DNA from: an uncultured Prevotella sp. | GTDB taxonomy: Bacteria; Bacteroidota; Bacteroidia; Bacteroidales; Bacteroidaceae | Direction of reading: 5' to 3' | NCBI GenBank assembly: GCA_905236875.1 | Contig: CAJOQT010000016.1 | Span: 1 to 34,424, forward strand | Length of the DNA stretch: 34,424 nt | Part shown: positions 23,573 to 32,244 of the stretch, piece after piece | Numbering within the stretch: position 1 is the first letter of the stretch | Layout: every line of letters starts with the position of its first letter | The notes under the pieces: generated by a model | Seen by the model: only the letters and a program-made list of their open reading frames with translations | Databases searched by the model: none | What the model was told of the DNA's origin: nothing | Program-made: the position numbers and the translations under genes

Positions 23573-24016
23573 ATGAAAGCAACTGAACAAACCATTCAGC
23601 AGATAGAAAGAGCCATCCGGAAGGTTGCGGAGAAATTCCCCGCTACCGAGGAAGCGACTGCGATGACGGACATCCATCTGCGTGTCACCCAGGAGTCTGG
23701 CGAGCTGGTCGCCTTCGACGATGAAGACAATGAGATCAACCGAGCCGTCATTGAGCAGTGGATTGACAACAAGGACGAAGACTTCTACGAGTCGGTGACA
23801 GCTACTCTGCGCAACTTACTGCACACTGACCTGCACGACATGATCGAGAAGATGTCGATCCTACGGCCCTTTGCCTTCGTGCTTGAGGATGATGACCATG
23901 AACACATTGCCGAGCTCTATTGTGCTGACGGTGACACCATTATCCTCAATGGTGAACTGTTGCCTAACCTTGACAAAGACCTTGACGACTTCCTCGATCA
24001 ACTGATTAAAGCATAA
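23573..24016 (+). CDS. Hypothetical acidic protein upstream of trmD
   Basis: A 147-residue soluble protein I do not recognise. It is strongly acidic, with runs such as FDDEDNEINRA, DNKDEDFYES and LEDDDHEHIAEL, and has no signal peptide, membrane segment or Cys pair pattern. The start is set at 23573 (MKATEQTIQQIERAIRK), 26 bases after the -7 box. It ends three bases before the trmD start, so the two are co-transcribed and possibly coupled, which hints at an RNA or translation-linked role, though nothing in the sequence shows one. Confidence 0.75.
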   Translation: MKATEQTIQQIERAIRKVAEKFPATEEATAMTDIHLRVTQESGELVAFDDEDNEINRAVIEQWIDNKDEDFYESVTATLRNLLHTDLHDMIEKMSILRPFAFVLEDDDHEHIAELYCADGDTIILNGELLPNLDKDLDDFLDQLIKA

Positions 24017-24019
24017 CCC

Positions 24020-24700
24020 ATGAGAATAGATATCATTACGGTATTGCCCGAAATGATTGAGGGTTTCGTTCACGAGTCTATCCTGGCCCGTGCAGAGAAG
24101 AAAGGTCTGGCAGAGATACGTCTTCACAACCTTCGTGACTATACTCTCGATAAATGGCGCCGCGTAGATGACTATCCATACGGCGGGAGTGCGGGTATGG
24201 TGATGCAATGCGAGCCCATTGACCGCTGCATCACAGCCCTGAAAGCTGAACGCGACTACGATGAGGTCATCTTCACCTCGCCTGACGGTGAACGCTTTGA
24301 CCAGCATATAGCCAACGAACTGTCGCTGAAAGGGAACCTGATTATCCTTGCCGGGCACTACAAAGGCATTGACCAGCGCGTACGTGACCATCTGATTACC
24401 CGTGAGATCAGCATCGGCGACTTCGTGCTGACCGGCGGAGAACTGGTGGCAGCGATGATTGCCGATGCCATCGTCCGCGTGGTTCCCGGTGTCATTGGCG
24501 ACGAGCAGAGCGCCCTCTCCGACTGTTTTCAGGACGACATCCTGGCAGCGCCCATCTATACCCGTCCCGCCGATTACAAAGGATGGAAGGTGCCAGAGAT
24601 TCTACTCAGCGGCAATGAGGCAAAAATCAGGGAGTGGGAACTGGAACAGGCTATGGAACGTACACGAAGACTGCGCCCCGACCTGCTGAAAGAAGACTGA
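24020..24700 (+). CDS. trmD: tRNA (guanine-N1)-methyltransferase
   Basis: A 226-residue SPOUT-class methyltransferase that methylates G37 next to the anticodon of several tRNAs, preventing frameshifts. [29 protein letters not shown] and [14 protein letters not shown] form the knotted SAM-binding region, and [16 protein letters not shown] is the conserved C-terminal part. Length is normal. It is the second gene of a small operon; its stop directly abuts the stop of the convergent DUF2752 gene. Confidence 0.97.
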   Translation: MRIDIITVLPEMIEGFVHESILARAEKKGLAEIRLHNLRDYTLDKWRRVDDYPYGGSAGMVMQCEPIDRCITALKAERDYDEVIFTSPDGERFDQHIANELSLKGNLIILAGHYKGIDQRVRDHLITREISIGDFVLTGGELVAAMIADAIVRVVPGVIGDEQSALSDCFQDDILAAPIYTRPADYKGWKVPEILLSGNEAKIREWELEQAMERTRRLRPDLLKED

Positions 24701-25072
24701 CTACCAGTCGAAGACATTACGGAGTATCCACCAAAGAACTGTGGAAACAAAGAAAAACACGACTATCACATAGACCGTCATATCAGTCATCTTGCGCGAG
24801 ACCCACTTGTGCCATCCTTCCCATATCAATAAAAACATGACGACAGGAAACACGGTTAACAAGTAGGCATTGTAATGAAAAGCAGTAACAAAATCCAAAT
24901 GCAACAGGCTGTGGAGCATCCGTTGTGATCCACAGCCTGGGCATTTATAACCTGTCAATTGATATAACCTACATTTGGGAAACCATCCTTCTGCCGAAGG
25001 GTCGTAGAAGAAATAGACAACAGCTCCCACGACGACGGCAATCAGGATGAATGCCCAAATGTAACGTTTCAT
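24701..25072 (-). CDS. DUF2752 membrane protein, copy 1
   Basis: A 123-residue membrane protein with about three helices and the family hallmark LTGYKCPGCGSQRMLHSLLHLD (Cys pair CPGC). Function of DUF2752 is unknown. It is a paralogue of the gene at 25743-26117, and both follow a GYF/CD225 gene. Its stop codon abuts that of trmD with no base between. The conserved part after the Cys pair has LHLDFVTAFHYNAYLL in this copy and LNLDVLSALRYNALLV in the other. Confidence 0.85.
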   Translation of the reverse strand: MKRYIWAFILIAVVVGAVVYFFYDPSAEGWFPKCRLYQLTGYKCPGCGSQRMLHSLLHLDFVTAFHYNAYLLTVFPVVMFLLIWEGWHKWVSRKMTDMTVYVIVVFFFVSTVLWWILRNVFDW

Positions 25073-25101
25073 GTGTATAGTTTTTCCGCTTGGGAAACAG
25101 A

Positions 25102-25668
25102 TTACATGTTAGAAGCAACACCTGCTACAAAGTAGAAGATACCGGCAATAATCTCGAGTACCATACCGACACCGAAGATGATAAAGCCAATCTTAACATA
25201 CTTGGCAGCCTTGTCGCTTGACTCCTGCGCTGCAGCATAGTTGCCTGCACGATAGAGACCGTCAATCTTGTTTGATTCAAGCATACCCATAAGACCGAAC
25301 GCGCCAGGAAGAAGACCCGGACACAAACCACAGCAGAAAAGAGAAACCGCCATCAGGATGATGGATGGAGTCTTTGAATCCTTCGGGGCTGGTCCGAAGT
25401 CCTGAACATTGTCCTCAGGAGCAGAATAGCTGTTCTGATACTGTGGCTGTGCTTCTGCCTGCGGCCGGGGTTCAGGCTGGGGAGCGGGCTGCTGGGCTGG
25501 CTGTGGAGCAAACAAAGCCTGCAGTTCAGTTACTTGACTGGCGGGTGTCCAGTTGGCCATACCGTCCGTCCACACATTGGTCTCGGGAGTAATTCCTTTT
25601 GCAGCGAGCTGGTCGAGCGTGAACGGACCTGCCTGCTGATTGTTTTCAACAATGTAATAAGTTGCCAT
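25102..25668 (-). CDS. GYF_2 and CD225/dispanin-like protein, copy 1
   Basis: A 188-residue protein. Residues 1-50 (YYIVENNQQAGPFTLDQL ... VWTDGMANWTPASQV) are a GYF_2 (DUF4339) domain, thought to bind proline-rich peptides. A linker rich in Pro, Gln and Ala (about 52-95) follows. The C-terminal half has two hydrophobic segments (about 102-128 and 160-185) with ESNKIDGLYRAGNYAAAQESS between, the layout of CD225/dispanin membrane proteins. The domain pair is common in Bacteroidales; its function is unknown. It lies 29 bases upstream of a DUF2752 gene and has a promoter at 25700-25731. It is paralogous to the gene at 26136-26633. Confidence 0.85.
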   Translation of the reverse strand: MATYYIVENNQQAGPFTLDQLAAKGITPETNVWTDGMANWTPASQVTELQALFAPQPAQQPAPQPEPRPQAEAQPQYQNSYSAPEDNVQDFGPAPKDSKTPSIILMAVSLFCCGLCPGLLPGAFGLMGMLESNKIDGLYRAGNYAAAQESSDKAAKYVKIGFIIFGVGMVLEIIAGIFYFVAGVASNM

Positions 25669-25699
25669 ATCTTAATCGTAATAATTTAAATTCACATTG

Positions 25700-25731
25700 C
25701 AAAAGTAATCATTAATTTACATTTCACCAAG
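25700..25731 (-). promoter_or_regulatory. Promoter of the GYF/CD225 copy 1
   Basis: On the minus strand CTTG (25728-25731), 20-base spacer, TACTTTTG (25700-25707). The bases around it align with the copy 2 promoter (shared CATTT-ACCAA and TCTGCCAA), so the promoter was duplicated with the genes. Confidence 0.6.
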
Positions 25732-25742
25732 CATTCTGCCAA

Positions 25743-26117
25743 TTATTTGCACAAAAACACAACATTTCGTCCAATCCACCATATCAAGATAACGGCAAGA
25801 ACCGTCCATATAACCAGCGGCTGGTGTACTTTCACATATAAGCCCGGACGACGTGTGCGTACCATTTCCACATAGAACAAGAAAAGTAGTGCCGGTATGG
25901 AGATAACCAATAATGCATTATATCGCAACGCTGACAGTACATCTAAATTCAGCAGACTATGAACCGCCCTTTGCGAACCGCATCCAGGACACTGCAACCC
26001 CGTCAGTTGCAGGAAGGGACAACGGGGAAAGAAGGGACTGACAGACGGGTCGAACACCAGATAAACTACCAGCAAGACACCCACGGCAACCAATGCAATG
26101 ATGTATTTTGCCTTCAT
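25743..26117 (-). CDS. DUF2752 membrane protein, copy 2
   Basis: A 124-residue membrane protein with the same layout as copy 1: an N-terminal helix, LTGLQCPGCGSQRAVHSLLNLD, then two helices. The start is set at ATG 26117 (MKAKYIIALVAV), which aligns with copy 1; a GTG two codons earlier is possible. It lies 18 bases downstream of the GYF/CD225 copy 2 stop. Its coding end overlaps the region aligned with the promoter of the next cassette. Confidence 0.84.
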   Translation of the reverse strand: MKAKYIIALVAVGVLLVVYLVFDPSVSPFFPRCPFLQLTGLQCPGCGSQRAVHSLLNLDVLSALRYNALLVISIPALLFLFYVEMVRTRRPGLYVKVHQPLVIWTVLAVILIWWIGRNVVFLCK

Positions 26118-26135
26118 CGTCACGACATGTTGTTA

Positions 26136-26633
26136 TCAATAACCTGAACCTGCTGCAGCAATAATGACGAAGAAATAGAGCAAATAAAAGCCTATAACCA
26201 GGAAGACGTATATCAGTCCGCACACAAAACCTATCTTCGTCCATTTCCCTGCGTCCTTACTGGCCTGCTGAGCCAACATATAGTTGCCCACGGCATGAGC
26301 CGACGACACCTTGCTGGCATTGATGATACCAATGATACCAAAAGGCAGGCAACAGAACAATGTCACAAGAATGGACTCCGTCATCCATGTCTTCGGACAG
26401 GGCATATAGTCACTATATCCATTACTGTACGAGTCGTACGACTGATAGTCCCCCGAATAGGCCGGCGGGTTTTGTACTATCGACTGTAGCTCATAGACCT
26501 GACTGGCAGGTACCCAGTTGGTCATGCCGTCGGTCCAGACATTGGTGTCAGGAGTGATACCTCGCGAAGATAGCTGATCGACGGTATAGGGACCGGATTG
26601 CTGACCGTTTTCAATAATATAATATGATGCCAT
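26136..26633 (-). CDS. GYF_2 and CD225/dispanin-like protein, copy 2
   Basis: A 165-residue paralogue of the gene at 25102-25668. GYF_2 domain at residues 1-50 (YYIIENGQQSGPYTVDQL ... VWTDGMTNWVPASQV), a shorter linker rich in Ser, Tyr and Gly instead of Pro and Gln, then two hydrophobic segments with NASKVSSAHAVGNYMLAQQAS between. The start at 26633 aligns with copy 1 (MAxYYI). The linker difference suggests that the two bind different partners. It heads the four-gene block and has a consensus promoter. Confidence 0.84.
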   Translation of the reverse strand: MASYYIIENGQQSGPYTVDQLSSRGITPDTNVWTDGMTNWVPASQVYELQSIVQNPPAYSGDYQSYDSYSNGYSDYMPCPKTWMTESILVTLFCCLPFGIIGIINASKVSSAHAVGNYMLAQQASKDAGKWTKIGFVCGLIYVFLVIGFYLLYFFVIIAAAGSGY

Positions 26634-26659
26634 ATAGGTCAAAAATTAGTTTCAGTTGA

Positions 26660-26691
26660 CAAAAGTAAACAATTCTTTGCATTTGACCAAA
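26660..26691 (-). promoter_or_regulatory. Promoter of the GYF/CD225 copy 2
   Basis: On the minus strand an exact TTTG (26688-26691), 20-base spacer, TACTTTTG (26660-26667), 27 bases before the ATG. Confidence 0.7.
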
Positions 26692-26747
26692 TAATCTGCC
26701 AAATATTTGATAAATAGGGATAAAATAGTCCGTTTTGGCATTATCTG

Positions 26748-27593
26748 CTACTCTATGTTGAGGGCAAATTGCTCTCCTAAACGGAAACCTTCCTCGTAAA
26801 GAGCCTCCAGTTTTTGCACGTTCTTCTCTATACGTCCCACTTCCATCGGCTTCAAGGGACGGATAACAGTAATCTTACCTTCGTCTTCCATCCGTTCAAC
26901 CATTTCCAACTGTGCGTTATAGACTTGCACACGATGACTCAGTGCGACTCGCAGACGGGGATAGTTCCGATAGACATAACGGGGGATCTTCAAGTCACGG
27001 CTGGTGTTTCGGAAGCCGCGATTGCGAGTCATCACGACCACATTATGCTCATGCCCCGTACTGACGGCACGCTCAACAGGAATGCTATCGATGATGCCAC
27101 CATCGAGATAGGGCTGGTCATCTACTTCGACAATCTTGCTGACATACGGCAGACTGCTCGATGCACGGCAGATATCAATCAGCCGCTGACGGTTGCCGTC
27201 TGTTTCGCTAAGATACTCCACACGTCCGGTATTACAGTTCGTCACTACCATTTCAAACAGGGCAGGATTACGGAAATAAGTATCATAGTCGAAACGCACC
27301 AACTCATTGGGAAAACGGTCGTAGAGCAGTTTGGGGTCGAAGATACATCCCTGCGTCACCAGATGGCGAAGCCCGATGTAGTCGTACTTTGCCAGCATAT
27401 CGATATTGGAGATTCGGGCACGCCTCGGCTGACGGCTCATATACGACAGACCATTACAGGCACCGGCAGATACTGCTACAATATACCGGAAATACAGGTC
27501 ATGCTTCATGAAGGCATCCAGCACACCACTGGTGAAGACACCACGCATGCCTCCACCCTCCAAAACCAGACCTGTATTCCGACCTATTTTCAT
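26748..27593 (-). CDS. Patatin-like phospholipase
   Basis: A 281-residue predicted lipid hydrolase. The oxyanion loop LEGGGMRGVF, the nucleophile in VAVSAGACNG (Ser42) and the catalytic Asp in YLDGGIIDSIPV (Asp164) are in the usual order. The nucleophile elbow reads A-V-S-A-G where most patatins have G-x-S-x-G. No signal peptide is present with the start at 27593 (MKIGRNTGLVLEGGG); a longer frame would cross the -7 box. It resembles bacterial patatins of the YjjU type in layout. It stands alone and is divergent from the aminopeptidase P gene; substrate cannot be told from sequence. Confidence 0.9.
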   Translation of the reverse strand: MKIGRNTGLVLEGGGMRGVFTSGVLDAFMKHDLYFRYIVAVSAGACNGLSYMSRQPRRARISNIDMLAKYDYIGLRHLVTQGCIFDPKLLYDRFPNELVRFDYDTYFRNPALFEMVVTNCNTGRVEYLSETDGNRQRLIDICRASSSLPYVSKIVEVDDQPYLDGGIIDSIPVERAVSTGHEHNVVVMTRNRGFRNTSRDLKIPRYVYRNYPRLRVALSHRVQVYNAQLEMVERMEDEGKITVIRPLKPMEVGRIEKNVQKLEALYEEGFRLGEQFALNIE

Positions 27594-27645
27594 ATCTGCT
27601 GTTATTAGACAGGGACGTTCTCGATGTTTTTGTAAAAAAACCGTA

Positions 27646-27683
27646 CAAAGATACATCATTTTCACAAATTATTCGTAACTTTG
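27646..27683. promoter_or_regulatory. Divergent -7 boxes between the patatin and aminopeptidase P genes
   Basis: TATCTTTG on the minus strand (27646-27653) serves the patatin; TAACTTTG on the plus strand (27676-27683) serves the peptidase. They are 22 bases apart, so the two promoters overlap and polymerases would compete. Neither has a clear -33 TTTG. Confidence 0.5.
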
Positions 27684-27719
27684 CCGAATATTTGACCACT
27701 TAATGATTTTTTTTGACTT

Positions 27720-29117
27720 ATGTTTAGCAAAGAAACATACATCAGACGCCGTCAAGAACTGAAAAAACTGGTCGGGAACGGCACGATTATTCTGTTTGGC
27801 AACAACGAGTCGCCAGCCAACTATCCGGCTAACAGCTATTCGCCCATGCGGCAGGACTCGTCGTTCATCTACTATTTCGGTCAGCACCGCGACGGGCTGG
27901 TGGGTGTCATTGATATCGACAACGACGAGGAATGGCTTTTCGGCGACGACATCGATGTGGAAGACATCGTATGGATGGGGTTTACGCCTACTGTGTCCGA
28001 CCTCGCTGCAGAGGTAGGTGTTACCAAGACTGCTCCAATGGAAGAGTTGGAGAAAATCGTAAAACAAAAAAAGGAAAAACAAATATCCATTCATTTTCTT
28101 CCGCCTTACCGTTTCGACACAAAGATCCAAATCATGGACTTGCTGGGCATACACCCCTCGCAGCAGAAAATGGCAGCCTCGCTTACGCTGATCAAGGCTG
28201 TTGTAGAAATGCGTTCTACGAAAGACGCGCAGGAAATCGAGGCCATTGAACGGGCTTGTGAGGTGGGGTATCTTATGCACACTACTGCCCAGCGACTGAT
28301 TCGTCCGGGAGTGACGGAACGTTTCATCGGCGGTCAGGTGGATGGTATTGCGCGTTCTCTGGCACAGGGTGTCAGCTTCGCCACCATATTCACACAACAC
28401 GGAGAGATTATGCACGGCAGTCCCAGCGATGCAAAGCTGGAAGACGGCCGACTGGTGATTTGTGATGCCGGTTGCGAACTCGACGACTACTGCTCCGACC
28501 ACACCCGTACGATGCCTGTCAACGGCAAGTTTAACCAGCGGCAGTTGGAAATCTACCGCATTGTGGAGGAATGTCACGACTACGTGCTCGACGTAGCTAA
28601 GCCCGGTGTTAAGTATATGGACGTCCATTTTGCTGTTTGCCGGCTGATGTCGGAAAGGCTGAAGGAGCTCGGACTGATGCGTGGCGATGTCGATGAGGCC
28701 GTTGCTGCCGGTGCCCATGCCATGTTCCTGCCTCACGGACTGGGACACATGATGGGTATGGACGTACACGACATGGAGGGTCTGGAACAGATTCACGTGG
28801 GCTTCAACGAGGAGACACCGCCAAACCTCGAACAGTTCGGAACAAACTGCCTGCGCATGGGACGCCGACTGGAAGAGGGCTTCGTGGTCACTGACGAGCC
28901 GGGTATCTACTTCATTCCCGCCCTCATCGATGACTGGAGTGCAAAGGGACACTGCAAGGACTTCCTGAACTTCGACCTGCTGGAAACCTACAAGGACTTC
29001 GGTGGCATCCGCATTGAGGACGACCTGCTTATTACCACCGACGGGTGCCGCTTCCTCGGCCAGAACCGCATTCCCTACCATGTCGAGGATTTGGAAGCAT
29101 TTATGAACAACAATTAA
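27720..29117 (+). CDS. pepP: Aminopeptidase P family metallopeptidase
   Basis: A 465-residue cytoplasmic peptidase of the M24 fold, which removes an N-terminal residue preceding proline. The N-terminal creatinase-like domain (about 1-170) is followed by the catalytic domain. Metal ligands are visible: the two Asp of CDAGCELDDYCSDHTRT, His in LPHGLGHMMGMDVHD, Glu in VVTDEPGIYF and Glu in GGIRIEDDLLIT. The gene lies nine bases upstream of the exported C1 peptidase gene and is probably co-transcribed. A 483-residue frame runs through the whole gene on the opposite strand, but only as a mirror of codon use. Confidence 0.93.
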   Translation: MFSKETYIRRRQELKKLVGNGTIILFGNNESPANYPANSYSPMRQDSSFIYYFGQHRDGLVGVIDIDNDEEWLFGDDIDVEDIVWMGFTPTVSDLAAEVGVTKTAPMEELEKIVKQKKEKQISIHFLPPYRFDTKIQIMDLLGIHPSQQKMAASLTLIKAVVEMRSTKDAQEIEAIERACEVGYLMHTTAQRLIRPGVTERFIGGQVDGIARSLAQGVSFATIFTQHGEIMHGSPSDAKLEDGRLVICDAGCELDDYCSDHTRTMPVNGKFNQRQLEIYRIVEECHDYVLDVAKPGVKYMDVHFAVCRLMSERLKELGLMRGDVDEAVAAGAHAMFLPHGLGHMMGMDVHDMEGLEQIHVGFNEETPPNLEQFGTNCLRMGRRLEEGFVVTDEPGIYFIPALIDDWSAKGHCKDFLNFDLLETYKDFGGIRIEDDLLITTDGCRFLGQNRIPYHVEDLEAFMNNN

Positions 29118-29126
29118 CAATACATT

Positions 29127-30326
29127 ATGAAAAAACTATTAGTACTCGCGCTGTTTGCACTCGTTGCTACGGGAGCCAGCGCACAAGAAGAGACAAAAGC
29201 GAAAGACAACAAACCCGTGTTCACGGTTGTCAAGGAACTTCCCATCACCAGCATCAAGAACCAGAACCGTTCAGGTACGTGCTGGGACTTCTCTACCCTC
29301 TCCTATTTCGAGTCAGAAATCCTGAAGAAATCTGGCAAAGTGTATAACCTCTGTGAATCATTCGTAGCCAATAAGACCTACATGGACCGTGCCATTCAGG
29401 TGGTACGACTGCATGGCGACTGCCAGTTTGCACAAGGCGGTTCTGCCTACGACGTGCTTTATGTCCTGCAGAACTACGGCATCTGCCCCGAAGAGGCCAT
29501 GCCGCTTCCCGGCACGCCACAGGGTGACTCACTGTTCAACTTCAACGAGTTCTTCTCCATCATGTCACCATACGTGGAGGCTGTTGCCAAGAACAAGGCC
29601 AGCAAGATCTCTGCACAGTGGAAACCAGGCCTGCAGGGCATCCTGGACGCCTATCTGGGCGAGTGTCCCGAGAGCTTCACCTACGAGGGTAAGAGCTATA
29701 CCCCGCAGTCATTTGCACAGAGCCTCGGTCTCGACTGGAACGACTACGTAAGCATCACGTCCTATACCCACCACCCGTTCTACACCGCATTCCCCGTCGA
29801 AGTTCAGGATAACTGGCGCAACCCGCTGAGCTACAACCTGCCAATAGACGAGATGATGCGCGTCATCGACAACGCCATTGAGCTGGGATACACCGTCGCA
29901 TGGGGAGGTGACGTATCGGAAGATGGCTTCACCCGTCAGGGACTGGCATACGCCGTAGATACCAAGGCCACGGAGAACCTCCAGGGCAGCGACATGGCCC
30001 GCTGGCTGAAACTGACACCCGCCAAGCGCCGCAGTATTCTTGACGAGCTGGGATGTACTGTTCCAGAGATTATCCCCACACAGGAGCGCCGACAGGTACG
30101 CTACGACAACTGGGAGCTGACCGACGACCACGGCATGCTCATCTACGGTATTGCCAAGGACCAGAACGGCAAGGAGTACTACATGGTGAAGAACTCATGG
30201 GGTGAGACAGGTGAATACAATGGTATCTGGTACATGACCAAAGCTTTCATTGCCGACAACACAATGGACTATCTGGTTAACAAGAACGCCATACCCAAGG
30301 ATATCCGTAAAAAGTTAGGTCTGTAA
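29127..30326 (+). CDS. Exported C1 family peptidase (aminopeptidase C/bleomycin hydrolase type)
   Basis: A 399-residue papain-fold cysteine peptidase with a signal peptide (MKKLLVLALFALVATGASA, cut before QEE). Catalytic residues are Cys52 in QNRSGTCWDFST, His in TDDHGMLIYGIA and Asn in VKNSWGETGEY. Bleomycin hydrolases are usually cytoplasmic hexamers; this Bacteroidales version is exported to the periplasm, where it would trim peptides. It follows pepP by nine bases, and a strong terminator follows. Confidence 0.92.
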   Translation: MKKLLVLALFALVATGASAQEETKAKDNKPVFTVVKELPITSIKNQNRSGTCWDFSTLSYFESEILKKSGKVYNLCESFVANKTYMDRAIQVVRLHGDCQFAQGGSAYDVLYVLQNYGICPEEAMPLPGTPQGDSLFNFNEFFSIMSPYVEAVAKNKASKISAQWKPGLQGILDAYLGECPESFTYEGKSYTPQSFAQSLGLDWNDYVSITSYTHHPFYTAFPVEVQDNWRNPLSYNLPIDEMMRVIDNAIELGYTVAWGGDVSEDGFTRQGLAYAVDTKATENLQGSDMARWLKLTPAKRRSILDELGCTVPEIIPTQERRQVRYDNWELTDDHGMLIYGIAKDQNGKEYYMVKNSWGETGEYNGIWYMTKAFIADNTMDYLVNKNAIPKDIRKKLGL

Positions 30327-30349
30327 GGAAAAACACTCCTAATTTTGAT

Positions 30350-30396
30350 AAAAACGGACATTATGTGTTAAAAAAATGACACAAATGTCCGTTTTT
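30350..30396 (+). terminator. Intrinsic terminator after the C1 peptidase gene
   Basis: Arms 30350-30361 and 30385-30396 pair perfectly over 12 bases (AAAAACGGACAT), extended inward by a few pairs with a one-base bulge. A T-rich run follows (TTTTTTTATTTTTTATTTG). The T run also forms the -33 side of the recJ promoter. Confidence 0.88.
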
Positions 30397-30410
30397 TTAT
30401 TTTTTATTTG

Positions 30411-30418
30411 TATCTTTG
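30411..30418 (+). promoter_or_regulatory. -7 box of the recJ-recQ operon
   Basis: TATCTTTG; the expected -33 position falls on the terminator's 3' arm, with no clear TTTG. The recJ ATG is 98 bases further on, an unusually long leader for this window. Confidence 0.5.
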
Positions 30419-30516
30419 AGCGCTAATTTGCCGTAATAAGCACTTTTTGCAGGAGAGGAAATGCGCTCAAACATCCCTCCAAACCAAAGCGACAAAAAAA
30501 TAAAAATAACATATAA

Positions 30517-32244
30517 ATGAATTTCAAATGGAATTACGAACCACCTACATCCGAAAGAAAACAAGCGGCTAAGGAGCTGGCAGACAAGATCGGCATGAGT
30601 CCGATACTTGCCGACCTGCTCATCCAACGCGGCATCAAGACGGAATCGGCGGCGAAGCGATTCTTCCGACCGATGCTCAACGAGCTGATAGACCCGTTTC
30701 TCATGAACGATATGGACGTGGCCGTTGACCGACTGAACGACGCAATGGGACGCAAGGAGCGCATCATGGTCTATGGAGACTACGACGTAGATGGATGTAC
30801 GGCGGTAGCTTTGGTTTACAAGTTCCTGCAACAGTTCTATTCCAACATTGAGTACTATATCCCCGACCGCTACGACGAGGGATACGGCGTAAGCCGCAAA
30901 GGAATAGATCTTGCAGCAGAAAGAGATGTGAAACTCATTATCGTGCTCGATTGCGGTATTAAGGCAATCGACGAGATAGCCTATGCCAAGGAACGTGGAA
31001 TCGACTTCATTATCTGCGACCACCACGTACCCGACGAGGTCATGCCTCCCGCTGTGGCTATCCTGAACCCTAAACGCGAGGACTCCACCTACCCGTTCAA
31101 GCACCTCTGCGGATGCGGCGTAGGCTTTAAGTTCATGCAGGCCTTCGCCAAGAACAACGGCATTCCATTCTCACGACTAATTCCCCTACTCGACTTCTGT
31201 GCTGTCAGCATTGCTGCCGACATTGTGCCGGTAGTGGGTGAGAACCGTACGCTGGCGTTCCACGGACTGAAACAGCTGAACCAGAACCCGTCAGTAGGTC
31301 TCAAGGCTATCATCGAGATATGCGGACTGACAGGACGTGAGCTTACCATGAGCGACATCGTCTTCAAGATAGGACCACGTATCAATGCCAGCGGACGCAT
31401 GCAAAACGGCACAGAGGCAGTCGATCTGCTGGTGGAGAGAGACTTCGCACGTGCCTTGGCAGAAGCGAACCATGTTAATGAATACAATGAACAGCGCAAG
31501 GACATCGACAAGCAGATGACCGAAGAAGCCAACGAAATCGTGGCACGCCTGGAGAGCCAGCAGCACATGCAGAGCATCGTGCTCTACGACGAAAACTGGA
31601 AGAAAGGCGTGGTAGGCATCGTGGCATCACGCCTGACGGAAATGTACTTCCGTCCCACGGTCGTACTGACCATCATTGATGGGCTGGCAACCGGTTCTGC
31701 ACGTTCTGTGGCAGGATTCGACGTCTATGACGCCATCAAGTCGTGCCGTGACCTGTTATTGAACTTTGGAGGGCACACCTATGCCGTAGGACTATCGCTG
31801 CGTCAGGAGAATATCCCGGAGTTCAGACGCCGTTTTCAGGAGTATGTCAACAACCACATTCAACCCGAACAGACACAGGCCATCCTAGACATTGAGGAAG
31901 AAGTGGATTTCCGCGACATCACCAAAAAGGTACTCAACGACCTCAAGAAGTTCGCACCGCATGGTCCCGACAATCCCAAGCCGCTGTTCTGCACCCGTAA
32001 TGTCTATGACTACGGCACATCGAAGGTTGTGGGGCGCAACCAGGAACACATCAAACTCGAGCTGGTGGACTCCAAGTCGAGCAACGTCATGAACGGCATC
32101 GCCTTCGGACAGAGTGCCGCTGCACGTTACATCAAGTCGAAGCGTTCGTTCGACATCGTCTATACCATTGAGGAGAACACCTACAAGCGCAGCGAGATAC
32201 AGCTACAGATTGAGGACATCTGTCCGTCGGAAATTGACAATTGA
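30517..32244 (+). CDS. recJ: Single-stranded-DNA exonuclease RecJ
   Basis: A 575-residue DHH-family 5'-3' exonuclease used in recombination and mismatch repair. YGDYDVDGCTAVALVY (about residue 86 on) and DHHVPDEVMPPAVAILNP carry the metal-binding motifs; GGHTYAVGLSLRQEN is the DHHA1 glycine motif. Length is normal. Its last codons (EIDN) and stop fall in the heptamer array at 32233-32260, which also supplies the recQ start 12 bases later, so recJ and recQ are co-transcribed. Confidence 0.96.
   Translation: MNFKWNYEPPTSERKQAAKELADKIGMSPILADLLIQRGIKTESAAKRFFRPMLNELIDPFLMNDMDVAVDRLNDAMGRKERIMVYGDYDVDGCTAVALVYKFLQQFYSNIEYYIPDRYDEGYGVSRKGIDLAAERDVKLIIVLDCGIKAIDEIAYAKERGIDFIICDHHVPDEVMPPAVAILNPKREDSTYPFKHLCGCGVGFKFMQAFAKNNGIPFSRLIPLLDFCAVSIAADIVPVVGENRTLAFHGLKQLNQNPSVGLKAIIEICGLTGRELTMSDIVFKIGPRINASGRMQNGTEAVDLLVERDFARALAEANHVNEYNEQRKDIDKQMTEEANEIVARLESQQHMQSIVLYDENWKKGVVGIVASRLTEMYFRPTVVLTIIDGLATGSARSVAGFDVYDAIKSCRDLLLNFGGHTYAVGLSLRQENIPEFRRRFQEYVNNHIQPEQTQAILDIEEEVDFRDITKKVLNDLKKFAPHGPDNPKPLFCTRNVYDYGTSKVVGRNQEHIKLELVDSKSSNVMNGIAFGQSAAARYIKSKRSFDIVYTIEENTYKRSEIQLQIEDICPSEIDN

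Noticed and set aside
26814..27608. A 264-codon frame antisense to the patatin gene
   Set aside because: It mirrors the sense codons; patatin motifs on the minus strand are clear.
27669..29120. A 483-codon open frame antisense to the whole aminopeptidase P gene
   Set aside because: The sense gene has all metal ligands and a clean family match. The antisense frame has no recognisable domain and reflects biased third codon positions.
30415..30471. 9-base inverted repeat in the recJ leader (TTTGAGCGC and GCGCTCAAA)
   Set aside because: The left arm overlaps the -7 box and would lie mostly outside the RNA; the 39-base loop makes a structured leader unlikely.
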